64,000 nt of DNA from Treponema sp. (GTDB lineage Bacteria > Spirochaetota > Spirochaetia > Treponematales > Treponemataceae), in contig JAFZOJ010000001.1 of assembly GCA_017550685.1 (NCBI GenBank), positions 107,521-171,520 on the forward strand, given 5' to 3'. Below, in pieces: positions 16,470 through 23,411 of the stretch. The notes under the pieces were generated by a model. That model worked only from the letters and a program-made list of their open reading frames with translations, searched no databases and was not told the origin of the DNA. The translations under genes were made by a program, and so were the position numbers. The first letter of the stretch is position 1; every line of letters begins with the position of its first letter.

Positions 16470-16614
16470 GTCAAATAAGTGTGGAGGCTACCCAACGAAT
16501 CGGGCATTTCCTTTATTTAACTATAGCATAGAATTACTTATACGTCAAATTTTACTACATCAATTTCTACAAACAACCCTTTATTTTTACCACAAAACAG
16601 TTTATTCTATAATC

Positions 16615-17901
16615 ATGCAAAATTCATTCAAAGACCAAAGATGTGACGAAAACAACCCAAAATGGGAACAGGCTATAAAACGCGAGATTCCGATTTATGG
16701 GCGCAACAATGAAATTAGAACTGAGTTTGAGCGCGACTATACTCGAATCCTTCACAGCGAGGCATTCCGCCGCCTTAAGCATAAGACGCAGGTTTTTTAT
16801 GCGCCTCACAATGACCATATATGTACCAGAATGGAGCACGTCATGCACGTTGCGTCTGTTGCAACAACTATTTCCAAGTACCTGGGGCTTAATGAACAGC
16901 TGGCCGGTGCAATTGCAATGGGCCATGATATTGGTCACGCTCCCTTTGGTCACCATGGAGAAGACTGCTTAAACGGACTTTTGGAACAAAAAGAAGGACA
17001 CAACGCTCCTAAAAAATTCTGGCATGAACGAAACAGCCTCTTTTTTGCAGATTATATAGAAACACTTCAGGATCCAAACGGAGTTCAGCAGCCGCTTAAT
17101 CTAACCTATGCTGTGCGCGACGGGCTCATCTGTCATTGTGGTGAAATTGACCAGCAGGGAATTAAACCGCGCGAAGAAGCAATTGACTTGTATTCCATGA
17201 AGCGTCCCGGTTTTATTCAGCCGTATACATGGGAAGGCTGCGTTGTAAAAATTGCAGATAAAATTGCCTACCTTGGCCGCGACATTGAAGACGCCCGCGC
17301 CTACCACATAATTGACATGGCAGGTTACCGCCAGCTGCGTGAAATTGTAGGTTCAACCCTTGGTTTTGAAGGAAAAGGTGCTCATGCATTCCGCAGCGGT
17401 AAGGCAGTAAACACAACGGTTTTGATTAATGATTTAATTGTAGATTTGTGTGAACAAAGCAGCCCCGAAAAAGGACTGTGCTTTTCTGATGAATATTTCC
17501 GCTTTATTCTTGAGCTTAAGAAATTCAACTTTGCAAATATTTATAATCACTGGCGTCTCGGCGAGTTTGCAACTTATTCAGAAAATATCATTAAGACAAT
17601 TTACACAACCTTGCAGCGCATAAAGCCTTATGTAGAAAATGGTCGTGCTGCTCAGGCTCTCCGTTACTGCCCTAAGCTTTGTGCAACCTACGAAGACTGG
17701 CTCATCAAGCATGCCAACTACAGGCCTTTTGCCATGGAAAAACACAGCTTTGTAGACCGCAAGGCAGTCCTGCGCTACAACACACCACAGGTTTTTGATG
17801 TTTATGATAATGAGTCTTATACAAAGTGTGTGATTGAGTATATTTCCGGAATGACTGATCAGTTTGCGATTGAAGTTTACGGGGAGATTATTTCTTTTTA
17901 G
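16615..17901 (+). CDS. dgt: dGTP triphosphohydrolase (dGTPase family)
   Basis: The enzyme removes triphosphate from dNTPs, mainly dGTP. I start at 16615 (MQNSFKDQRCDENNP); the frame is open to 16459 but that part is low quality and overlaps the terminator of the small ORF. The 428-residue product has the HD-domain set: FRRLKHKTQVF, CTRMEHVMHV, GHDIGHAPFGHHGE with the metal-binding HD pair, and later KIADKIAYLGRDIEDA. A TATTCT box ends 6 nt before the ATG and no Shine-Dalgarno is present. It has no evident link to the neighbouring toxin genes. Confidence 0.92.
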   Translation: MQNSFKDQRCDENNPKWEQAIKREIPIYGRNNEIRTEFERDYTRILHSEAFRRLKHKTQVFYAPHNDHICTRMEHVMHVASVATTISKYLGLNEQLAGAIAMGHDIGHAPFGHHGEDCLNGLLEQKEGHNAPKKFWHERNSLFFADYIETLQDPNGVQQPLNLTYAVRDGLICHCGEIDQQGIKPREEAIDLYSMKRPGFIQPYTWEGCVVKIADKIAYLGRDIEDARAYHIIDMAGYRQLREIVGSTLGFEGKGAHAFRSGKAVNTTVLINDLIVDLCEQSSPEKGLCFSDEYFRFILELKKFNFANIYNHWRLGEFATYSENIIKTIYTTLQRIKPYVENGRAAQALRYCPKLCATYEDWLIKHANYRPFAMEKHSFVDRKAVLRYNTPQVFDVYDNESYTKCVIEYISGMTDQFAIEVYGEIISF

Positions 17902-17928
17902 GGCCCTTCGACAGGCTCAGGGACCCCG
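17901..17928. repeat. Dispersed palindromic repeat, single unit
   Basis: GGGCCCTTCGACAGGCTCAG then GGACCCCG, the consensus form of the repeat family. It lies in the short gap between the convergent dgt and ACT-protein genes. Confidence 0.8.
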
Positions 17929-18198
17929 TTACACTCTGTGCATAGCGCTGAAAACTTTTTCAGCCATAATGTTGATTTCTACGCCCATTTCTTCGGAGAT
18001 TTTGGTGAGTGACTGGCGCAGGCTGTCGATATCAATGTCTGCTTTGGCCATGTCTACCATCATCATCATTACAAAGTTGCCCGAAAGAATTGTCTGTGTG
18101 ATATCGGCAATGTTGATTGAATGTTCTGACAAAAATGCCGAAACCTTTGCGATGATACCTACTTTATCTGATCCTACAACGGTGATTATTGCGTTCAT
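17929..18198 (-). CDS. ACT-domain protein (UPF0237 family)
   Basis: This 89-residue protein consists of one ACT domain (MNAIITVVGSDKVGIIAKVS, then the helix ending SEHSINIADITQTI, then a strand rich in Met). ACT domains bind amino acids or similar effectors. The free-standing UPF0237 type has no fixed function. A strong AGGAGG site is upstream of the start. It is downstream of argF on the same strand, separated by a hairpin repeat, so co-transcription is possible but not shown. Confidence 0.88.
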   Translation of the reverse strand: MNAIITVVGSDKVGIIAKVSAFLSEHSINIADITQTILSGNFVMMMMVDMAKADIDIDSLRQSLTKISEEMGVEINIMAEKVFSAMHRV

Positions 18199-18218
18199 AT
18201 TTATTCCTCCTTTCCAAA

Positions 18219-18287
18219 ACTGTCATTGCCGTGCTTGACACGGCAATCTATTACTCAGATTATCGGGTCAAGCCCGATAATGACAGT
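18219..18287. repeat. Composite hairpin repeat (TCATTGCCG/TCGGGTCAAGCCCGA type)
   Basis: Outer arms ACTGTCATT and AATGACAGT enclose two hairpins: ATTGCCGTG-cttga-CACGGCAAT and ATTATCGGG-tcaag-CCCGATAAT. Related units occur at 28965, 31139, 32845 and 35890. They are intergenic stem-loops, perhaps mobile repeats reused as terminators. Confidence 0.75.
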
Positions 18288-18291
18288 GGTA

Positions 18292-19284
18292 TTAAAAATT
18301 ATTTCCTAATGTTGCTGCGATAACAGCCTTGATTGTATGCATTCTGTTTTCGGCTTCGTCAAAAACTACAGACTGCGGCGATTCAAAAACATCGTCGGTT
18401 ACTTCCATTGCTGTAAGGCCGAACTTTTTGTGAATCTCTTCGCCGATTTTTGTTTTGCAGTCATGGAAAGACGGAAGATCGTGCATAAAAATTGCTGTCG
18501 GTTTTGCCTTTGCCATAACATCCTTATTTACCTGATATGCTTTAAGGTCTGCAATGCGTTCTGCCCAGATTTCATCAGGCTCGCCCATGCTTACCCATAC
18601 ATCAGTGTAAATAATATCTGCATCGGCAGCAGCCTTGTCTACATTGCTTTCGAGTGTGATTGAACCACCGCTTTCCTTGCACCATGCACTGCACTCCTCT
18701 ACCAGAGCCTTGGCCGGGAAATATTTTTCCGGAGCACAAAGTGTCAAGTTAAGTCCAAGCTTTGAACATACGATGCAAAGAGAATTTCCAATGTTATAGC
18801 GGGCATCTCCAAAATATACGAGTTTGAGTCCCTTAAGCTTTCCATAGTGCTCGCGGATTGTAAGCATATCTGCAAGCATCTGTGTCGGGTGGTATTCATT
18901 TGTAAGACCGTTCCAAACAACAACGCCTGAATATTTAGCAAGGTCTTCTACGATTGTCTGTTCATAACCGCGGTATTCAATTCCTTCGAACATGCGCCCA
19001 AGAACACGTGCGGTATCGGCAATGCTTTCTTTTTTACCAATCTGACTTCCTTCTGCAAGGTAAGTTGTACAGATTCCAAGGTCGTGTGCGGCAACTTCAA
19101 AGGCACAGCGTGTGCGGGTACTTGTTTTTTCAAAAATAAGGGCAATGTTTTTTCCGCGGTGAATATCAACAGGAATACCGCGCTTCTTTTTTGCCTTTAA
19201 GTCGGCAGCAAGATCAAGCAGCCCCAGAATTTCGTCCGGAGTAAAATCTTTGAGAGTTAAAAAATTGCGTCCTTTTAAATCCAT
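18292..19284 (-). CDS. argF: Ornithine carbamoyltransferase with altered HCLP motif
   Basis: The enzyme forms citrulline from ornithine and carbamoyl phosphate, or runs in reverse in the arginine deiminase pathway. At 330 residues it has normal length, with the carbamoyl-phosphate motif [18 protein letters not shown] near residue 52 and the ornithine loop [13 protein letters not shown]. The motif that should read HCLP reads MHDLPSFHD: Asp stands where the family's Cys normally lies in the ornithine site. The rest of the fold looks intact, so it may still be active or may prefer another substrate. No other arginine gene is adjacent, so anabolic and catabolic roles cannot be separated. Confidence 0.85.
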   Translation of the reverse strand: MDLKGRNFLTLKDFTPDEILGLLDLAADLKAKKKRGIPVDIHRGKNIALIFEKTSTRTRCAFEVAAHDLGICTTYLAEGSQIGKKESIADTARVLGRMFEGIEYRGYEQTIVEDLAKYSGVVVWNGLTNEYHPTQMLADMLTIREHYGKLKGLKLVYFGDARYNIGNSLCIVCSKLGLNLTLCAPEKYFPAKALVEECSAWCKESGGSITLESNVDKAAADADIIYTDVWVSMGEPDEIWAERIADLKAYQVNKDVMAKAKPTAIFMHDLPSFHDCKTKIGEEIHKKFGLTAMEVTDDVFESPQSVVFDEAENRMHTIKAVIAATLGNNF

Positions 19285-19402
19285 ATTGTGCCTCGAAATA
19301 ATTGTTGTGAAAAGTGAATTATAACAGATTTTAAATTTTAATACAAATGGGAACTAAAGTAAGACACTGCCGCTCGATAAATCTCGCGAGCCATTTTCTC
19401 GT

Positions 19403-19444
19403 AAACGCTAAATGACAGTCCCGATGGACTGTCATTTAGCGTTT
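19403..19444. terminator. Perfect 19-bp hairpin, bidirectional terminator candidate
   Basis: AAACGCTAAATGACAGTCC, then CGAT, then GGACTGTCATTTAGCGTTT. It lies just after the ParE-type gene stop (minus strand) and before argF, so it should end the topoisomerase transcript. The stem is unusually long for a terminator, and it could be another palindromic repeat. Confidence 0.65.
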
Positions 19445-19450
19445 GCTATA

Positions 19451-21532
19451 TTAGGCATCAATCTCTTTAGCCAGGTGATGCACAATAAAGTCATGACGTT
19501 CCGGAGTGTTCTTGCCCATATAGAACTTGAGCACTTCAGGGACGTTTTTTAATGCCTGAATTGTTACCGGAGTCAGATGCATGCCTTTATCTTCACTTTC
19601 GCCTTCTTTGCGAGGGAAGATGAACTGGCCGAATTCGCTCGGGTTAATTTCTCCAAGTCCCTTGAATCGTGTTACTTCGGCGCTGGAACCAAGCTTTGCA
19701 AGTTCCTTGTCGCGGCTTTCTTCGGAATAACAGTAAATTGTTTTGTTCTTTGTACGTACACGGAAAAGCGGTGTTTCCAGAATAAATACATGGCCGGTCA
19801 AAACAAGTTCTTCAAAGAAAAGCAGGAAATAGGTCATCAAAAGATTGCGGATATGGAAACCATCATTATCGGCATCGGTTGCAATGATAATTTTATCAAA
19901 ACGAAGATCTTCTATATCTTTTTGAACTCCAAGGCTGAATGTAAGGTTTTTCAATTCCTCGTTTTCAAAGAGTGCAGATTTTTTCATTCCATACATATTT
20001 TCCGGCTTACCGCGCAGACTGAAGATTGCCTGATATTCAACGTTGCGGCTGCCTACCATAGAACCTGTCGCAGAATCACCCTCGGTAATGAAAATCATGC
20101 TGTTTGCACCCTTTGGACCGTCCTGAAGATGATACTTACAGTCCTTGAGCTTTGGAATCTTGAGCATTACAGATTTAGCGGCTTCTCGAACCTGTTTGTC
20201 TGTTACGCTGTTGATTTCGGCACGGGCCTTCTGGTTTTTAATGATTTTATCTTCAAGCGCACCCGCAATATCAGGATTGTGACGCAGCCAGTCATCTACT
20301 GCAGTCTGAACTTCCTTAATGATTGGAGCACGAATTTCTACGTTACCAAGCTTATTTTTTGTCTGAGATGTAAACATAGGGTTATCAAGGCCAATCTTGA
20401 GGGCACACAAAAGACCTGCTGTTACATCCTTTTCGTCATATTCCTTCTTAAAGAAGCTGTTTACACCCTTTGTAAAGCCGTCCAGGAATGAAGTAACGTG
20501 TGTACCGCCATCTTCTGTACTCTGACCGTTTACAAATGAATAAACAAACTTGTCGAGCGAAGGTGTATGTGTCAAAACAAACTGTAGATTTTCACCCTGA
20601 TAGTTGAACATTGGATAAAGAGGCTTTGTGCTCTTGCCCATTTCGTTTACCAGAAGATCTTCAATTCCGTTTTTACTAAGATAATCTTTGCCGTTGCATT
20701 TGAGGAGCAGGCCCGGGTTCAAGTAGGCATAGTTCCAGAGACGTTTTTCTACATACTCCATGTTAAAGGCGTACTTTCCAAAAATCTCGGCATCCGGCTC
20801 AAACTCAAGGTAAGTTCCGTTTGGAGTTCCTTCCTTTGCTTTGCCTGTTTTTCCGCCTGTTTTATCACCTTTTTTGTATTCAACTACGGCCATTTTGCCT
20901 TCGCGGATTGAGGCAGCGCGGAAGTATGAAGAAAGTGCGTTTGTGGCTTTAATACCAACGCCGTTCATACCGATTGCCTGCTTGAAAACAGAGTTATTGT
21001 ACTTGGCACCGGTGTTTACGTTAGAAACACAGTCTTCAAGCTTGCCAAGAGGAATTCCTCGTCCGTAGTCGCGGATTTTTACACGGCCATTTTCTATTGC
21101 TATGTCTATGCGTTTACCAAAGCCCTGTGAAAATTCATCTACAGCGTTATCAATACCTTCCTTTAACAAGATATAAATACCGTCATTTTCGTTTGAACCG
21201 TCGCCAAGGGAACCGATATACATACCGGGACGCAGACGGATGTGTTCAAGGCCTTCCAGGTGCTGGATTGAGTTTTCGTCGTATACGGCTGGAGATTTTG
21301 ATGCTGTTTTAGCAGCCGGTTTAGCAGCGGGTTTTGCTGCAACAGGTTTAGAAGGAGCTTTTGCCGGTGCCGCAGCCTTAACAGGAGCCTTTGCAGCAGG
21401 CTTTTTAGCAGCTGCTGTGGTTTTTGCAGCCGGTTTAGCAGATGTTTTTGAAGTTGATTTTTGTGCAGATTTTGCCATAAGAGCCTCTGCTCTTGCAGCA
21501 AGAGAAGATTTAGTCGTTTTTGTATCAGCCAT
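19451..21532 (-). CDS. Type IIA DNA topoisomerase subunit B (ParE-like) with Lys/Ala/Pro-rich N-terminal tail
   Basis: This is the ATPase/TOPRIM subunit of a type II topoisomerase. After residue 85 it follows the GyrB/ParE order: HLEGLEHIRLRPGMYIG, ATP-site DNAVDEF, GRGIPLG and NGVGIKATNALS, then TOPRIM ITEGDSA, LRGKPENMYG (variant of the usual LRGKxxN) and ATDADNDGFHIRNL. At 693 residues without the GyrB insert, it fits the ParE-like form seen in several non-proteobacterial phyla. Residues 20-80 are repeats of Lys, Ala and Pro (AAKKPAAKAPVKAAAPAKAP), like histone H1 tails; probably a DNA-binding extension. The start has a GGGGGA site next to a small hairpin. The A subunit is not in the window. 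Confidence 0.88.
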   Translation of the reverse strand: MADTKTTKSSLAARAEALMAKSAQKSTSKTSAKPAAKTTAAAKKPAAKAPVKAAAPAKAPSKPVAAKPAAKPAAKTASKSPAVYDENSIQHLEGLEHIRLRPGMYIGSLGDGSNENDGIYILLKEGIDNAVDEFSQGFGKRIDIAIENGRVKIRDYGRGIPLGKLEDCVSNVNTGAKYNNSVFKQAIGMNGVGIKATNALSSYFRAASIREGKMAVVEYKKGDKTGGKTGKAKEGTPNGTYLEFEPDAEIFGKYAFNMEYVEKRLWNYAYLNPGLLLKCNGKDYLSKNGIEDLLVNEMGKSTKPLYPMFNYQGENLQFVLTHTPSLDKFVYSFVNGQSTEDGGTHVTSFLDGFTKGVNSFFKKEYDEKDVTAGLLCALKIGLDNPMFTSQTKNKLGNVEIRAPIIKEVQTAVDDWLRHNPDIAGALEDKIIKNQKARAEINSVTDKQVREAAKSVMLKIPKLKDCKYHLQDGPKGANSMIFITEGDSATGSMVGSRNVEYQAIFSLRGKPENMYGMKKSALFENEELKNLTFSLGVQKDIEDLRFDKIIIATDADNDGFHIRNLLMTYFLLFFEELVLTGHVFILETPLFRVRTKNKTIYCYSEESRDKELAKLGSSAEVTRFKGLGEINPSEFGQFIFPRKEGESEDKGMHLTPVTIQALKNVPEVLKFYMGKNTPERHDFIVHHLAKEIDA

Positions 21533-21643
21533 TTTTTCCCCCAGGGATAAAAATCCCTACCCAATTATCAAGTATATTATAAATTTGGAGTTACCGCAAC
21601 CTTTTTAAAACTGCAGGACAAGGCTTGCGCATTATAAATATAA

Positions 21644-21771
21644 AGTCTTTATGGTGGCTCCCAGTCACAAAACGAAGGTCAAAAGCGCCGGCTAGCCGGC
21701 TTGACGCTGTCTGTTGTAGTGGAACTATTAAATGCCGCTCTCGCGGCATCAACAGGGACAAAAAAAAGACT
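21644..21771 (+). ncRNA. Structured element, copy 2 (right side degenerate or truncated)
   Basis: This copy shares sequence with the element at 21890 (read on its minus strand): GTCAAAAGC before a palindromic hairpin GCCGGCTAGCCGGC, GACGCTGTCTGTTG after it, a bulge containing GGAACTATT, and the tip TGCCGC-TCTC-GCGGCA. The left loop is TCCCAGTC (21659-21666). Outer pairing AGTCTTT (21644-21650) with AAAGACT (21765-21771) is possible, but the second stem has no right partner, so it looks truncated. It lies in the same 583-nt gap as the 21890 copy, in opposite orientation. Confidence 0.5.
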
Positions 21772-21800
21772 GCCGCAAAAGGAGGAAATCGGCAGTCTTT
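21765..21800 (+). terminator. Hairpin with GGAGG in the loop, terminator-like
   Basis: AAAGACTGCCG (21765-21775) pairs with CGGCAGTCTTT (21790-21800). The 14-nt loop is CAAAAGGAGGAAAT, which contains a Shine-Dalgarno-like GGAGG. No ORF follows it closely. It shares its left arm with the outer stem of the element at 21644, so the two folds would compete. Confidence 0.5.
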
Positions 21801-21889
21801 ATTATCGCTGAAAAAAACATTGTATTATCGCATCGAATCTACCTATTAAACCGTATTATGAATGAAAGGTTACAAAAATAAATAAATTT

Positions 21890-22049
21890 AGAACATATTG
21901 GCGCGAGGGAGTGAGGGCAGAGGCAAAAAGACTCTGTTTGTGGCTGCCGCATTTTGCGGCAGGACAATAGTTCCTTTGCCACAAACAGCGTCTAGCGCAT
22001 TAATGCGCGATTTTGACTCTGCCCTCACGACCGGAAGCCAATATGTTCT
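21890..22049 (-). ncRNA. Structured element, copy 3 (best preserved; candidate novel ncRNA or mobile hairpin element)
   Basis: A 160-bp element with perfect 13-bp outer arms AGAACATATTGGC (21890-21902) and GCCAATATGTTCT (22037-22049). Inside are the second stem GTGAGGGCAGAG (21911-21922)/CTCTGCCCTCAC (22017-22028), the side palindrome GCGCATTAATGCGC (21995-22008), and the long arm AGACTCTGTTTGTGGC (21929-21944)/GCCACAAACAGCGTCT (21978-21993), with one G-A mismatch and the tip TGCCGC/GCGGCA. Read on the minus strand, the order of parts is identical to the 8636 copy, while most paired bases differ. It ends 67 nt before hisA. Whether it is RNA or a DNA hairpin is open. Confidence 0.65.
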
Positions 22050-22078
22050 GAATGATGTATTCTTCTGGAATCTTTCAT

Positions 22079-22107
22079 TTGTAATAACCTCGTAAATTTG
22101 GTATAAT
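22079..22107 (+). promoter_or_regulatory. Promoter of the his-def-fmt-aro operon, near-leaderless
   Basis: -35 TTGTAA (22079-22084), a 17-nt spacer and -10 TATAAT (22102-22107). The ATG at 22116 is 8 nt after the -10, so the leader is 0-2 nt. No Shine-Dalgarno. Confidence 0.7.
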
Positions 22108-22115
22108 CTGCGGAT

Positions 22116-23411
22116 ATGGTAATATCTTCTATAGATTTAAAGAACGGACACGTTGTTCAGCTTAAGAACGGCAAGGAACTGGTGCTGCAGCGAGATGATG
22201 CTGATGCTTTGATTCGCCAGTTTGATATGTATGGAGAAGTTGCGGTTATTGATTTGGATGCCGCACTTGGAAACGTAGATGCAAAGGGAAACACTGTAAA
22301 CACTCCCCTGCTCAAATCTCTTCTCCATCGTGGAAATGTCCGAACCGGCGGTGGAATCCGCACTGTTAAAAGAGCACGTGAACTCATTTCTCTTGGAGCC
22401 GAAAAGGTAATTATCGGTTCTGCTGCGTGGAAATCTGCGCCTGCAGCCGGTGAATCTGTGCTTAACGAAGACTTTTTGAATGAACTTGCTGATGCAATCG
22501 GCAAAGACAGAATTATCATATCAGTAGATGCTATTAATGGAAAAATTGCCGTAAAAGGCTGGACCCAGACTGTAGACATTCCTTTGATTGAAGGTGCCAA
22601 GCAGGCAGAAAAATTCTGCTCCGAACTGCTTTTTACCTGTGTAGAAAAGGAAGGCTGCATGCAGGGAACCAACATGGACTATGCCCGCGAGCTTCGTGAA
22701 GCTGTAAAATGCCGTGTTGTTGTTGCAGGAGGCGTTTCGAGTGTAGAAGAAATTGCTGCGCTCGAGCGTTTACATTGCGATGTTCAGCTTGGAATGGCAC
22801 TTTATACAAACAAGGTAAACCTTACAGACGCCTTTGTTGCCTGCCTTGACTTTGAAAAAACACCGCTCATTCCTGTAATTGCACAGAGCATGAACGGAGA
22901 AGTTTTGATGCAGGGCTTTGCAAACCAGGAAGCTGTACGCAAGACCTTTGACTGCGGACGTCTTACCTTCTGGAGCCGCTCACGCAACGAGCTTTGGACC
23001 AAGGGTGACACAAGCGGAAACTTCCTTGATGTAGTAAAGCTCCGTGCAGACTGCGACCGCGACAGCATTCTTGCAACTGTAATTCCTACCGGACCTGCCT
23101 GTCATACCGGCTCATGGACCTGTTACGGAACAGATCCCGGCGAAAAATCATCAATGGGACGTCTGTACAATATCATCGCAGACCGTTTTGCAAATCCAAA
23201 GCCCGGAAGCTACACCGCAACACTTGATGCCAAGCGTGTACGCGAAAAGGTAGAAGAAGAAGCAGAAGAACTTTGCGAAGCCGAAGACAAAGACGAGGTT
23301 ATCTGGGAAGCAGCCGATCTGCTTTATTTTGTAAACGTGCTTATGTATAAAGAAGGCGTAACCTGGAAAGATGTTTACGACGAGTTAGATAGGAGACATA
23401 AAGAGAAATGA
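22116..23411 (+). CDS. HisA-HisI-HisE three-domain fusion, histidine biosynthesis
   Basis: One 431-residue protein carries three histidine-pathway steps. Residues 1-235 form a HisA-type TIM barrel (ISSIDLKNGHVVQL, GGIRTVKRARELISLGAEKV, IISVDAINGKIAVKGW). Residues about 245-345 are HisI, phosphoribosyl-AMP cyclohydrolase (LMQGFANQEAV, FWSRSRNELWTKGDTSGN, a DCDRD where DCDGD is usual, ACHTGSWTCYG). Residues about 350-431 are HisE, the pyrophosphohydrolase (VREKVEEEAEELCEAEDKDE). Steps 2, 3 and 4 would thus be joined in one chain, in the order A-I-E. HisI-HisE fusions are common; joining HisA as well is unusual. The stop overlaps hisD by ATGA. Confidence 0.85.
   Translation: MVISSIDLKNGHVVQLKNGKELVLQRDDADALIRQFDMYGEVAVIDLDAALGNVDAKGNTVNTPLLKSLLHRGNVRTGGGIRTVKRARELISLGAEKVIIGSAAWKSAPAAGESVLNEDFLNELADAIGKDRIIISVDAINGKIAVKGWTQTVDIPLIEGAKQAEKFCSELLFTCVEKEGCMQGTNMDYARELREAVKCRVVVAGGVSSVEEIAALERLHCDVQLGMALYTNKVNLTDAFVACLDFEKTPLIPVIAQSMNGEVLMQGFANQEAVRKTFDCGRLTFWSRSRNELWTKGDTSGNFLDVVKLRADCDRDSILATVIPTGPACHTGSWTCYGTDPGEKSSMGRLYNIIADRFANPKPGSYTATLDAKRVREKVEEEAEELCEAEDKDEVIWEAADLLYFVNVLMYKEGVTWKDVYDELDRRHKEK

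Noticed and set aside
16459..16614. N-terminal extension of dGTPase
   Set aside because: It overlaps the terminator of the small ORF and shows no family similarity; MQNSFKDQRC at 16615 is the natural start.
21890..22049. MITE with transposon terminal repeats
   Set aside because: The outer arms differ entirely between copies and no target-site duplication is visible. Not excluded, but the covariation is better explained by selection for a fold.
21533..22115. Riboswitch or histidine attenuator before hisA
   Set aside because: The promoter at 22079-22107 leaves almost no leader, so upstream structures are not in the his mRNA; no run of His codons is seen.
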